A stretch of DNA of 64,000 bases from Streptomyces ortus (GCF_026341275.1 NZ_JAIFZO010000002.1:4184118-4248117), one strand, 5' to 3'. Positions 16,604-24,467 are shown, counted from the stretch's first letter. Program-made: numbers and translations. Notes: generated by a model not told the origin, from the sequence alone.

Positions 16604-17161
16604 CTACCCCATGCTTTTGGCGCCGTCGAGGGCCTCTCGGATGATGTCGGCGTGGCCGGCGTGCTGGGCCGTTTCGGAAACGATGTGCATCAGCACTTGC
16701 CGGACCGACCACCGCGCACCTGGTTCGGACCACGGGGCCTTCGGCAGTGGCCAGGTGGCATCCAAGTCGGGCAGAGAGGCCACCAGTTCATCGGTCCGGC
16801 GGGCCGCCTCCGCGTAGTCGGCCAGCACACCGGTCAGCGTCTCCTCGGGCAGCAGCCGGAACCCGTCCGCCCGACGCGCCCAGTCGGCGTCGGTCATCGC
16901 CGTGAAGTCCGGCATCGACGACGGGCCGTTCAGGATGAAGTCCCCCCAGGCCCGTTCGACCTCCGTAACGTGCTTGATCAGACCGCCCAGGCACAGCTCA
17001 CTGGGGGTGGTCCGCTGACGGGCCTGCTCGTCCGTGAGATCCCGGGTCGTGAAGCGCAGGAAGTGCCGGTGCTTGGCCAGTGTCTCGAGCCAGTCGGCGC
17101 GCTCGCCAGTGATCGTCGGACGCTCGCTCAAGTCGCGGGTGGTCCGCACAGTGCCAGTCAT
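16604..17161 (-). CDS. DinB-family (DUF664-type) protein
   Basis: A 185-aa four-helix-bundle protein. The ATG at 17161 has GGCGGAG upstream. It begins with ERADWLETLAKHRHFLRFTTRDLTDEQARQRT, followed by GGLIKHVTEVERAWGDFIL, where the His lines up with the first metal ligand of DinB/YfiT proteins. SVRQVLMHIVSETAQHAGHADIIREAL carries the other two His ligands (HxxxETxxHxGH). Actinobacterial members include mycothiol- or bacillithiol-dependent transferases. The substrate is unknown. It is the last chromosomal gene before AICE-1. Confidence 0.9.
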   Translation of the reverse strand: MTGTVRTTRDLSERPTITGERADWLETLAKHRHFLRFTTRDLTDEQARQRTTPSELCLGGLIKHVTEVERAWGDFILNGPSSMPDFTAMTDADWARRADGFRLLPEETLTGVLADYAEAARRTDELVASLPDLDATWPLPKAPWSEPGARWSVRQVLMHIVSETAQHAGHADIIREALDGAKSMG

Positions 17162-17393
17162 GATCTCCGCCTTCGGGTGGTCCCGTTCCGTCGCCAGGAC
17201 CACGCTAGAGATCATGTAGGTCAGGAGCTGTCCTAATGAGGCGGGACATCTGAGGGCGGGGTGGCGGCACCGACCTGGACGACGATCACGATGCGACCGG
17301 CGTCCCGGCAGTCGTCCGAGTCATCCCGCGTTCACCACCTGACATCGCCACGTGACGCGGCTGCCGTCAGACACTGCCGCCAAAGCGAAAGCC

Positions 17394-17425
17394 AGAGGCC
17401 CCGTGGATTCCTCCACGGGGCCTCT
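17394..17425. terminator. Strong hairpin terminator at left end of AICE-1
   Basis: A 14-bp perfect stem (AGAGGCCCCGTGGA and its complement) with a 4-nt loop lies eight bases before the attL tRNA fragment. In the empty site it would lie just downstream of tRNA-Arg on the minus strand and terminate its transcript. Confidence 0.8.
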
Positions 17426-17432
17426 GGTGTGC

Positions 17433-17476
17433 TGTGCACTCGGCAGGATTCGAACCTGCAACCTTCTGATCCGTAG
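17433..17476. repeat. attL of AICE-1 (partial tRNA-Arg)
   Basis: 44 bases identical to 32353-32396, covering the tRNA-Arg 3' end through the T arm and the 3' side of the anticodon arm. Identity ends abruptly after CCGTAG, where the left copy continues into element DNA and the right into the tRNA 5' half. Confidence 0.95.
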
Positions 17477-17582
17477 GCGGGTGCGACGCTGCTGAGGATC
17501 ACTCAAGCTCAATGACCGAGCCTCGCAGACCTACCAGCGGGGTAAGGCCCGGGGTTGTCGCCGTCCGTCGGTGTGCGCCCAT

Positions 17583-17605
17583 GTTGATGTCAAGGGTTGA
17601 TGTCA
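17583..17605. promoter_or_regulatory. Candidate integrase arm sites, left end
   Basis: GTTGATGTCA occurs at 17583-17592 and 17596-17605, with start-to-start spacing of 13 bp. The same pair with the same spacing occurs at the right end (32292, 32305). Paired repeats inside both att sites are what arm-type integrase or Xis sites look like. Confidence 0.7.
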
Positions 17606-18016
17606 TCGGCCCCCTCCAGGCCGGGGCGACGGCTCCAGCTGGCTCGGGGCTGCAATGTGTAGAAGCTGGAGACCATACATTGCGGCGTGGAACGCCGCGG
17701 CAATCTCGCGTGCCCTCTCTTCGGTCTCGATCGGCCACATGGAGATGTAGTCAGCTCCGATGTTGGCCTGCTCCACGGTGCCGTCCAGGACGAGCGCTTC
17801 AGCCGCTGATTGCAGGATGGCCATCGCTTGATCCGGCACGTAAGGCTTGCGGCTGGCCATGACGTCAAGCTGCACCTTCCAACGCTGCCCATGGCGAGCA
17901 ATGCATACAAAGATCGCGTTGTTGGCCTTGGCTGTCCTGTAGGCAGCACGGTGAGCCTCCGGCTCGGTGCAGTCGGGAATGAGCGCGGCTTGGAGAGGTA
18001 TTCCAGGCTTCGGCAT
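17603..18016 (-). CDS. Hypothetical AICE-1 cargo protein
   Basis: A 137-aa protein starting MPKPGIPLQAALIPDC. It has a mixed alpha/beta look: FVCIARHGQRWKVQLDVMA suggests two strands and AREIAAAFHAAMYGLQLLHI a helix. No signal peptide, membrane helix or known motif. Codon use is less GC-biased than the flanking chromosome, consistent with cargo. It is the first gene inside the left end, reading towards attL, with the candidate arm sites at its 3' end. Function unknown. Confidence 0.6.
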   Translation of the reverse strand: MPKPGIPLQAALIPDCTEPEAHRAAYRTAKANNAIFVCIARHGQRWKVQLDVMASRKPYVPDQAMAILQSAAEALVLDGTVEQANIGADYISMWPIETEERAREIAAAFHAAMYGLQLLHIAAPSQLEPSPRPGGGR

Positions 18017-18165
18017 GACGACATCGTTGCAGGCAATCGCGCCGTTGATCAGGCGAATGGCACGACTGTCGTCAACGCACAGGATCGATGCCGGCCCTCA
18101 GCGCTAGCAGAGACGGGGACTGGTGGGCCGGTCGGCAAGACGATAGGTTCAGCCCAGATTAGATC

Positions 18166-18190
18166 ACGTGTTCGGTTTATTTGAACACGT
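18166..18190. promoter_or_regulatory. Inverted repeat operator candidate
   Basis: ACGTGTTC (18166-18173) and GAACACGT (18183-18190) form a perfect 8-bp inverted repeat in the AT-richer promoter region before the 18253 gene. A good candidate binding site for the Xre-type protein encoded two genes on. Confidence 0.5.
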
Positions 18191-18252
18191 CACCATGAGC
18201 AGCCGGTTCATTTTTACGCGTCACTTACTGGGATGGGGTAGAGTCATGCGGC

Positions 18253-19086
18253 ATGAGCGAACAGCAGGATGCACTTGAGGACCTTGAGTCCAGTGGTGTT
18301 CTCGCGACCCTCACATGGGCTAGCGCGTCGGCCTACCGACGCACCATGGAGGACTACGACCCCGACACGGGTCATGACCAGGGCTGGGTCGGATCTACCG
18401 CCCACAAGCTCTTCGTTGACCGACTGCATCGAGCCTTCTCCACGGGGAAGCACGGCGTGGACTCACCAGAGTCCGCCTCAGCTGGCCTGGACCTCGTGGC
18501 CGCCGGATTGGCCCCGGGCGAGCACCGGAAGATGCCGCTCATCACCCCAGGCACAGTCGTTTGGTCCGACCTCAATCAGTCGCCGGGGTGGCGGTATGGG
18601 GATTGGCGGTTCCTGCTCACATCATTCGTGTTCGGAGAGAGCAATCGCATCCCGTGGCCCCAGAAGAGCCCCACGAAGCAGCGCGTTGCGGCTCAGGGGA
18701 AGCCGTCAGGGTGGCTGGACCCTCACCCCACCCTTTGGGAGGACGAGGCCGAGTCGCTCGCCGCCACCATCCAGGCACTGAGGGAAGAGAACGCGGAGCT
18801 CAACGCGACAACGCTCATCGTCGCCCACAGCATTGAACGAGAGCTGAACATCCGAGAACTTTACTTGGGGCGCTCTCGTTTGAATCGTGGGGGCGGAGAT
18901 GCTTGGTACTGGAAGCATGATCTACTTGCAGCCGAACCGGGTACTCCCACTTCGGTACCGATTCCCCTTTCGCCCGACCCTCGTCCCGGATTGTCCGGCA
19001 TCCAGGACGCACCCGTTCGCCTTCGCCGTCAGTCGTCGGAAGGGAGCGGAGAGCGTCGCCTGACGTCGGGAGAGAACGACAAGTAA
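18253..19086 (+). CDS. Unknown protein, upstream partner of Xre-ImmA gene
   Basis: A 277-aa soluble protein beginning MSEQQDALEDLESSGVLATL. Residues about 20-75 contain ASAYRRTMEDYDPDTGHDQG and a helix TAHKLFVDRLHRAF. A short coiled coil (EDEAESLAATIQALREENAELNA) falls near residues 160-185. The C-terminal 50 residues are Pro/Ser-rich and probably disordered. I recognise no family. It is followed after 18 bp by the Xre-ImmA gene on the same strand. Such two-gene sets, in which the second protein carries Xre and Zn-peptidase domains, are often toxin-antitoxin or phage-defence units. That role is inference. Confidence 0.7.
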   Translation: MSEQQDALEDLESSGVLATLTWASASAYRRTMEDYDPDTGHDQGWVGSTAHKLFVDRLHRAFSTGKHGVDSPESASAGLDLVAAGLAPGEHRKMPLITPGTVVWSDLNQSPGWRYGDWRFLLTSFVFGESNRIPWPQKSPTKQRVAAQGKPSGWLDPHPTLWEDEAESLAATIQALREENAELNATTLIVAHSIERELNIRELYLGRSRLNRGGGDAWYWKHDLLAAEPGTPTSVPIPLSPDPRPGLSGIQDAPVRLRRQSSEGSGERRLTSGENDK

Positions 19087-19104
19087 TGAAACGAGTGGAT
19101 AGTC

Positions 19105-20289
19105 ATGGATTCCTCACGCCGCACAGATGTGCAGGTTAGTGACGCCTCTCGCCTTTTCGACGGACGACGTTTGACGCTCGCGCGACAGCTGATCGGCCTA
19201 AGAAAGAACGCACTCGCGACGAAAATCGACAAAAGCGCTACAGCTATCGCTGCGTATGAAAACAACACAAAGCGACCAGCGCCCGCTACGGTTGCTCAGC
19301 TATGCCTGACGCTTGGAGTGGATCCAGGTTTCTTCCTCCCCGGTCCTCACCAATCCACAGCTAGCGACTCCGTACCCCACTTTCGCTCGTTGCGTTCGAC
19401 GACGCAGTTGGCGCGAGATCAAGCATTCGCGTACGGAAGAATCTCTGGAGATGTGGGCGCCGCTCTGGAACGGCACGTCGAGTTCCCGGAACCCAATCTG
19501 CCGCGGCTAAGCGTGGACGTGGAGGACGAGTCGAGCACGCTCCCTGAGGAAGCGGCTCGTCTTCTTCGCAAGCACTGGGACATCGGCCCAGGGCCGGTTG
19601 GCCACCTCGTGCGCCTTGCGGAAAACCATGGCGTCGTGGTGGTGTTCAGCCCCACGCAAACTGCCACAGTTGACGCCTACTCCTTTGACGACGGCTATAG
19701 GCCGACAGTGGTATTGAATCCAGCCAAGGAAGATTATTACCGCCAGCGCTTCGACGTCGCCCACGAAATCGGGCACCTCGTGATGCATGTGGATGCCGAA
19801 CCAGGGAGCAAGGTAGTTGAGAACCAGGCTCACCGATTCGCGGCTGAACTCCTCCTTCCAGAGGATGAGTTGCGCGACCTTTTGCCCAGCAAGGCAGACT
19901 GGAGAATCCTCGCAACGCTGAAGGAGACTTACGGGGTAAGCCTTCAGGCTCTCCTGTATCGCTCCAGGGCTCTCGGCGTAATGAGTGACGTGACGTATCG
20001 CAACGCAGTCGCCTACCTGTCATCGAAGGGATGGCGCCGTCGAGAACCAGGAGAGATGCCCGCCGTAGAGCAACCGTCGCTCTACCCCAAGGCGGTTGAA
20101 ATCCTGTCGAGCGTAGGGATAAACGAACTCTCATTGGCCAAAGAATCCCGGGTAACTCCGGGAATTTTTCGAACCGTGACAGCAAGAACCCCCGTACGTG
20201 AGGATCTATTTCTTGAGCCTCAAGAAATGCATAGCCAAGACGGCGTGATTCCCCTATTTGGAAGCAAGCTTGATAAGCCCGGGACCTAA
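19105..20289 (+). CDS. Xre HTH / ImmA-IrrE metallopeptidase protein
   Basis: A 394-aa protein. Residues about 22-75 are an Xre helix-turn-helix (LARQLIGLRKNALATKIDKS, then ATVAQLCLTLGVD). Residues about 150-290 are an ImmA/IrrE zinc peptidase: HEIGH at 220-224 gives two His ligands and the catalytic Glu, and VVENQAHRFAAELLLP about 20 residues later supplies the third ligand region. Proteins with this pair of domains cleave or sense a partner repressor and are found in ICE regulation (ImmR/ImmA), radiation response (IrrE) and toxin-antitoxin systems. It lies just after the unknown 18253 gene. A strong terminator follows. Confidence 0.9.
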   Translation: MDSSRRTDVQVSDASRLFDGRRLTLARQLIGLRKNALATKIDKSATAIAAYENNTKRPAPATVAQLCLTLGVDPGFFLPGPHQSTASDSVPHFRSLRSTTQLARDQAFAYGRISGDVGAALERHVEFPEPNLPRLSVDVEDESSTLPEEAARLLRKHWDIGPGPVGHLVRLAENHGVVVVFSPTQTATVDAYSFDDGYRPTVVLNPAKEDYYRQRFDVAHEIGHLVMHVDAEPGSKVVENQAHRFAAELLLPEDELRDLLPSKADWRILATLKETYGVSLQALLYRSRALGVMSDVTYRNAVAYLSSKGWRRREPGEMPAVEQPSLYPKAVEILSSVGINELSLAKESRVTPGIFRTVTARTPVREDLFLEPQEMHSQDGVIPLFGSKLDKPGT

Positions 20290-20301
20290 ATCCCCGGGCT
20301 T
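20275..20301. terminator. Terminator after Xre-ImmA gene
   Basis: AAGCCCGGG and CCCGGGCTT form a 9-bp stem with a 9-nt loop directly around the stop codon of the Xre-ImmA gene; flanking TTGAT and ATCAA extend it imperfectly. Confidence 0.75.
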
Positions 20302-20346
20302 GATCAATTCCGACTCAGACGGAAACTGAGACTGATCAGCACGGAG

Positions 20347-20370
20347 GGCCCGGTTCTGATGAACCGGGCC
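20347..20370. terminator. Second hairpin terminator
   Basis: GGCCCGGTTC and GAACCGGGCC form a perfect 10-bp stem with a TGAT loop, followed by TTT. It sits 12 bp before a tRNA-like fragment, the same arrangement as at both ends of AICE-1 and the left end of AICE-2. Confidence 0.8.
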
Positions 20371-20382
20371 TTTCATCTGCCT

Positions 20383-20438
20383 GCGGTAGCGGAGGAGATT
20401 TGAACCGTCGGCGAGTTGCGCCACACTCGCTTTCGAGG
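20383..20438 (-). other. Degenerate tRNA-Ser(CGA)-like 3' fragment inside AICE-1
   Basis: Read on the minus strand the segment has CTCGAAAGCGAG (a CGA anticodon loop with its 3' stem), a variable-arm-like stretch, GGTTCAAATC (T loop) and an acceptor-like end CGCTACCGC. The T stem is imperfect and no 5' half is present. It looks like an old attachment-site scar rather than a working tRNA. Confidence 0.5.
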
Positions 20439-20587
20439 TCTGTTCGTGTTGGTCATAGCGCGGTATAGGGCCGTTCAGCCTCGTTCATTCCCGTACTCCC
20501 GCCCGACGCGTGAACCGCTGCGGACACCTTCGGACGGGGGTGAATGAGACGGAAACCGAGACGGAGCGCGCGAGTGCTGACCAGCCG

Positions 20588-21397
20588 TTATCCCCACTCG
20601 CAGAAGGCAACGGACGCGTCGTCCCCCGACTTGTAGCGCGGCCACCGTTGCCCATGAGGGTCTGTGGCCTCCACCTTGCGAACCGCATCGATCAGCTCTC
20701 GCGGCCCCCCGGCGCGGAGCGTACTGAAGACTTCGGGCCAGGTCGCCATCGAGTAGTCCGTCACGAGGCACGATGCACCGTCGGACAGGAGCGCGGCGGC
20801 GCGCAGATCGTCGGCGGGAGCACTGCCGGTCAACGCATGCTCTGCAGCTTCGGGCCCGGAAGCCGCGACCCAATACCCGGTGGTCGTGTTGCGGGTCTGT
20901 CGCTGCGCGAGCACCAGACGGCGCAGAGCCTCTTTGTGCTCTGCCGTATGGGTTTCGTACTGATCGACTTCCGCCTTCAGCTCCGGAAGGATCTCCTTCA
21001 CACGTAGGTCAGTGATCACGGAGAAGTCTTGGCGGCCTTCGAGCACGATCGGGGAGTCAGCCAAGACGAGGTGATCGAAGAAGCCTTCGCGCTGCCGGAG
21101 GACGGCCACCGTTGCGGATGGAGTTCCCGGATTCCCCAGGTCGCATTCGGGGTGCTCAGCCGCCACGTGTTCGAGGGCATCGGCCAAGCCGGTCGACAGT
21201 GAGCGCTCCGGGTCGACCAGTGCAGCCACGAGCTGACTGCCCAGGTGTTCGACGTACCACGGAACCCCGTGGCGGCATCCCGTGTCCAGGCCCGCAGTGC
21301 TGAGCCCGTCCAGCACAACGGCAAGAGCCGGAGTGCCGGCCACCCAATCTTCGTTGGGGGCGGCTCCACCGGGTCGGGTGTCGATCGCGACGCGCAT
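20588..21397 (-). CDS. PP2C-like (PPM superfamily) protein
   Basis: A 269-aa protein from MRVAIDTRPGGAAPNEDW. Motifs in PPM phosphatase order: APNEDW near the N-terminus, ALAVVLDGLSTAG (motif 2, DG), HLVLADSPIVL, AALLSDGASCLV (the DG that supplies a metal-binding Asp) and GDDASVAFCEW at the end (the final DD). So a metal-dependent Ser/Thr phosphatase fold is likely; activity is not certain. It starts two bases after the stop of the HTH gene at 21400, so the pair is an operon. The pair occupies the place that a GntR regulator holds in AICE-2, so it may control the element or act as cargo. Confidence 0.75.
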   Translation of the reverse strand: MRVAIDTRPGGAAPNEDWVAGTPALAVVLDGLSTAGLDTGCRHGVPWYVEHLGSQLVAALVDPERSLSTGLADALEHVAAEHPECDLGNPGTPSATVAVLRQREGFFDHLVLADSPIVLEGRQDFSVITDLRVKEILPELKAEVDQYETHTAEHKEALRRLVLAQRQTRNTTTGYWVAASGPEAAEHALTGSAPADDLRAAALLSDGASCLVTDYSMATWPEVFSTLRAGGPRELIDAVRKVEATDPHGQRWPRYKSGDDASVAFCEWG

Positions 21398-21399
21398 GT

Positions 21400-22245
21400 T
21401 CAGCCTTCGTGTCGGTACAGCGGAGTGACGCGTCGACTCTCCAGCACTTCGAGCGTGGTCGGGTCGTAACGGCACGAAATCAGAGTGGAGAAGCGACGCG
21501 TGCGGACCTCTCTGTAAAGCTCTGCCAGGTTGTTCTCCAGGAAGTGAACGACGCCGTTCGCTCCGATGGAGTGGATACCGGCGATGTAGAGAAACGTCCC
21601 CTTTCCGTCCAGGCGGGGGAGGCGTCCCAGGTAACCGACGTCGCCGGCCGATCCGTCCTCATCCTGTGGGGACCGGAACTCTTGCCCGGCCACCTGGTCG
21701 ACCAGGTGCCACGCGTGATCCTTGGCAAACCGAAGGTTGTCGTCCCCTTCGAGCACCTGCGCGACGATCGGGGACAGGCGGGGGCCACAGACAACGACGT
21801 GGTTGTCCCGGTTGAGGTTGACGATTCCACTCGGTGGGATCACCTCGTACTGAGCGTCTAGTTTCATGCCGCCCAGCAGCTTGCGAAGGTGTTCGAAGTT
21901 GTTGAGGTCTTCCCGCGTGACCACTTCGCTGGGGTTCTGGTCGGGTGCCTTCCCTGCTTCGTACTTGCCCCCGAGCGAGACCGTGACCAGGTCTGTGCCG
22001 AAGAAGGCTCGCTCTGGTGGTGGCCCGGATGACGCGAGCTGACCGACACGCCCGCGGCTGACTCCGAGCCGCTTCGCAATCTCGGCTTGGGTCATGCCCG
22101 ACGCCTGCGCCTCTTCGATCGCTTCCCGGCGGATGCGGGACAGCTCGTTCACGTGGCTCTGATACCGCGCCATCAGGTCGATTGCGGCTTTGGCGCGGTC
22201 TACGGGGTCCGCGATCCCAGGGACCTGCTCCATGTCGTAGTGCAC
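21400..22245 (-). CDS. HTH protein with unknown C-terminal sensor-like domain
   Basis: A 281-aa protein. Residues about 15-75 are helical with an HTH of the sigma-4/AsnC-like type (GMTQAEIAKRLGVSRGRVGQL). The remaining 200 residues form an alpha/beta domain with HVVVCGPRLSPIVAQVLEGD, then WHLVDQVAG, DVGYLGRLPR and GTFLYIAGIHSIGANGVVHF. The glycine-rich strand-turn pieces suggest nucleotide or nucleoside binding, but I cannot name the family. It is divergent from the AICE-1 transfer genes and shares an operon with the PP2C-like gene. It could be the AICE-1 master regulator or one half of a defence module. Confidence 0.75.
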   Translation of the reverse strand: MHYDMEQVPGIADPVDRAKAAIDLMARYQSHVNELSRIRREAIEEAQASGMTQAEIAKRLGVSRGRVGQLASSGPPPERAFFGTDLVTVSLGGKYEAGKAPDQNPSEVVTREDLNNFEHLRKLLGGMKLDAQYEVIPPSGIVNLNRDNHVVVCGPRLSPIVAQVLEGDDNLRFAKDHAWHLVDQVAGQEFRSPQDEDGSAGDVGYLGRLPRLDGKGTFLYIAGIHSIGANGVVHFLENNLAELYREVRTRRFSTLISCRYDPTTLEVLESRRVTPLYRHEG

Positions 22246-22453
22246 GACTCTCCGATCATCGCCTAGGGGGGATAGCAGACTCTATCGCGAGAGGGGGTTG
22301 CGCGCAGCCCTCGGTTTGCCTACCGTACCTATCAAGCAAGACGGAAACCCCCCCTAAGCAAATCGGGGGAGAGTCTGTCGTGGCTGTTTGACCTGCACAG
22401 ATAGCGCTCGGAGGAAAGCCCGCAGGGGCGAGTACGAAGAAAGCGCCAGTTGG
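22246..22453. other. Divergent promoter region between HTH gene and AICE-1 leader
   Basis: Contains an AT-richer stretch and a G run / C run pair (GGGGGGA at 22266, CCCCCCC around 22350). Promoters for the minus-strand HTH-PP2C operon and for the plus-strand transfer operon should both lie here. No gene is seen. Confidence 0.5.
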
Positions 22454-22711
22454 TTGAGAACTCAACAGCGTGCCTATAGAAGCCGCCCACCTCACGAGAG
22501 GGCGGCATGGCGGGGATGTGTCCCCGCTACGTGAGATGTGAATCGACCTTCCCGCAGCTCAGCGGCTGTGGACCGGTTGCCTCCGCTGCTCGTCTCGTAC
22601 GAGCAGCGCTGAGGGGAGCCGGATCTTTCCGTCTTCAACGGCGTGCGGCCCCAGTGCGGGAACACCGGGGCCGCTGTACGGGCCGTTCCACTACTGAAGG
22701 AGTCACGACCC
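22454..22711 (+). promoter_or_regulatory. Conserved structured leader of the AICE-1 transfer operon
   Basis: It begins with TTGAGAACTCAACAGCGTGC. Then come a 9-bp stem-loop GCTGCTCGT/ACGAGCAGC (22585-22607) nested in a CTCAGCG/CGCTGAG pair, and a terminator-like hairpin CGGCCCC/GGGGCCG (22646-22673), 38 bp before the first start codon. AICE-2 has the same parts in the same order at 55417-55681, while the encoded first proteins differ. This points to a selected RNA or DNA function such as attenuation or antitermination. Confidence 0.65.
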
Positions 22712-23017
22712 ATGAAGTGCATCGTTGCTGGTCATGAAGCCGTTACCGCGTCAGAGTTTGCGGAACTGGCGCTCGGTATCGACATCGAACTGTTCACCGG
22801 CCTGACTGCCGAGTCGGACACCGACCGCGCGGCCCGCCTGGACGTGGCGCGGGAAGTCCTCGCGGAGCTGCGCGAGAGCGACCCGCAGACCGCGGCCTAC
22901 GCGCAGTCCCTGCTCCGCACGAGCCCGCTCAACCCGCGGTCGGCCGTCCGGCGTTCGCGCCGGACCTCGCACCGTCCGGCCCTGCACCACACCGTCCACA
23001 CGGCAGCCGCGGCGTGA
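22712..23017 (+). CDS. Small AICE protein, first gene of AICE-1 transfer operon
   Basis: A 101-aa protein starting MKCIVAGHEAVTASEFAELA, with GAAGGAG upstream. Residues 1-65 are acidic and helical (TDRAARLDVAREVLAELRE). The tail is basic (RRSRRTSHRPALHH). Unknown function. It occupies the same position as the DUF6284-like gene of AICE-2, but the two proteins are not clearly alike. The stop overlaps the next GTG (GTGA), so translation is coupled to the DUF2637 gene. Confidence 0.75.
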   Translation: MKCIVAGHEAVTASEFAELALGIDIELFTGLTAESDTDRAARLDVAREVLAELRESDPQTAAYAQSLLRTSPLNPRSAVRRSRRTSHRPALHHTVHTAAAA

Positions 23018-24084
23018 GCCGCGAACCCCGCGGTCGGATGGCGGATTCGCTGAGTCCGCAGCAGATTCAGTCCGCGGAGAGGACGCTGGCTGCGGGCACG
23101 TGGACGATCACCGCTGGTGCGGTGCTGTTCTCGGTGCTCACGGTCACGCCACTGGTGGAGGAAGTCACACCGGCCGAGTGGGATTGGACGGCGCCGATCC
23201 TGCCGCTGGTGGTCGACGCGGCAGTCGTGATCGTGGTCCGCCTGGACGCGGTCGTGGCACGTCTCGGGGGCGACTCCGGGCGGTGGCCGGCCGTGCTGCG
23301 GTGGATGACCGGTCTGATGACGCTGCTCCTCAACGTCGGCAACAGCGCGCTGAAAGGCGACCAGGTCGGCGTGGCCGTGCATGCGGTCGCACCCCTGCTA
23401 CTGATCGTCACCGCGGAAGCCGGACTCGCCTACCGGCGGGCGATCAACACGGCGTTGGAGCGCATCGAGCGTTCACGAGCCGCCGAAGCCGCGGAGCGTG
23501 AACAGCGGGTGCGGGCGGAGCGTGAACACGAGCGGCAAACCCGTGAACAGCGTGAACACGCCGCCCGCGAACACGCCGAACGGCTGGAGCGCGAGCGGGC
23601 CGACCGCGAAGCCAGTGAGCGCTCCGCAGAGCGTGAGCACGCGGAGCGGTTGGAGCGTGAACGCCTGGAGCGCGAGGCGGACATGCGGCGTGAGCAGCGC
23701 GAACACGACGACCGCATCCGGCGCGAGACCCAGCAGCGTGAAGACGCGCTGCGCCGTGAACAGCAGGAGCGAGCAGAGCGTTCACGCACCGTTCAGCCGG
23801 CCCGCGAGACGACCGGCCACGCCGTCCGCGAGCCGAGCGGGGCGGAGGCCGTGAACACGGCAGATGCCGCCGTGAACACGGCCGTGAACGGCCCGGCGGG
23901 CATGTTCACGAAGATGCCGGAGTCCGACGCTCGTTCCTACCTTCGGTCCTTCCGTGAGGGTGAGCGGACGGTGCGGCAGCTCTCGGAGGACACCGGCTGG
24001 TCGATCGGCTGGGTGTCCGCCCGGGTGCAGGAAGCCCGCGAGCAGAAAGCCAGCAAGGCGCCGCAGGTTGAGGCGATGTTCTGA
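23014..24084 (+). CDS. DUF2637 membrane protein with long charged coiled coil and C-terminal HTH
   Basis: A 356-aa protein. The N-terminal half has four predicted membrane helices (residues about 28-50, 58-80, 95-112, 120-140) of the DUF2637/Spd type found in Streptomyces transfer operons. Residues about 145-265 are an Arg/Glu-rich coiled coil (REHAERLERERADREASERS) facing the cytoplasm. The end (about 310-345) has YLRSFREGERTVRQLSEDTG and WSIGWVSARVQEA, a winged-helix-like segment. The likely role is in plasmid spread between hyphal compartments, perhaps linking DNA to the membrane. AICE-2 has the shorter relative at 56432 without the coiled coil. Confidence 0.8.
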   Translation: MSREPRGRMADSLSPQQIQSAERTLAAGTWTITAGAVLFSVLTVTPLVEEVTPAEWDWTAPILPLVVDAAVVIVVRLDAVVARLGGDSGRWPAVLRWMTGLMTLLLNVGNSALKGDQVGVAVHAVAPLLLIVTAEAGLAYRRAINTALERIERSRAAEAAEREQRVRAEREHERQTREQREHAAREHAERLERERADREASERSAEREHAERLERERLEREADMRREQREHDDRIRRETQQREDALRREQQERAERSRTVQPARETTGHAVREPSGAEAVNTADAAVNTAVNGPAGMFTKMPESDARSYLRSFREGERTVRQLSEDTGWSIGWVSARVQEAREQKASKAPQVEAMF

Positions 24085-24467
24085 TGCCGACTGCCTACGC
24101 GAAGTGCTTCGACCCGTCCGGCGCTCGCTACGGGCTGCCCACCTACCCGTGGCGCATGGCCCCGGACGGCTACGCCACCCGCCGCCAACTCCGCGCCCGC
24201 GGACTGCGGCCCGGTGGCCAGCCGATAGCAGCACAGCTCATGCGGTTCAACCGCCGCACCGGCGGCCCGCGGGTCGCCTTCCTGTACCGCGAGGAGCTGG
24301 CCAAGCCTGTCCGCCCGATGACGTCGCGCAAGTGGGGCGCGCTCGCTCTGGCGATGCTCGCCCGCCGCACCTGCCCCCGCTGCCGGCTCGACGTCGGCTA
24401 CTGCATCCCCCGCTCCTACGGCATCTGCGGGGCCTGCATCGCCTCCGAGGAACAGCGCACCGCCTGA
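24084..24467 (+). CDS. RRQRL-motif zinc-binding protein
   Basis: A 127-aa AICE backbone protein. MAPDGYATRRQLRARGLRPGGQP carries the RRQ(R)L motif that names the family. CPRC and CGAC, 20 residues apart in the C-terminal third, form a zinc ribbon. The ATG overlaps the preceding stop. About 70 percent similar by eye to 57319-57702 in AICE-2. Role in transfer is unknown; small basic zinc proteins of this kind may bind DNA or TraB. Confidence 0.85.
   Translation: MPTAYAKCFDPSGARYGLPTYPWRMAPDGYATRRQLRARGLRPGGQPIAAQLMRFNRRTGGPRVAFLYREELAKPVRPMTSRKWGALALAMLARRTCPRCRLDVGYCIPRSYGICGACIASEEQRTA

Noticed and set aside
17433..17476. A second functional tRNA-Arg at the left end of AICE-1
   Set aside because: Only the 3' part is present; the bases after CCGTAG do not form the anticodon 5' stem, D arm or acceptor 5' strand.
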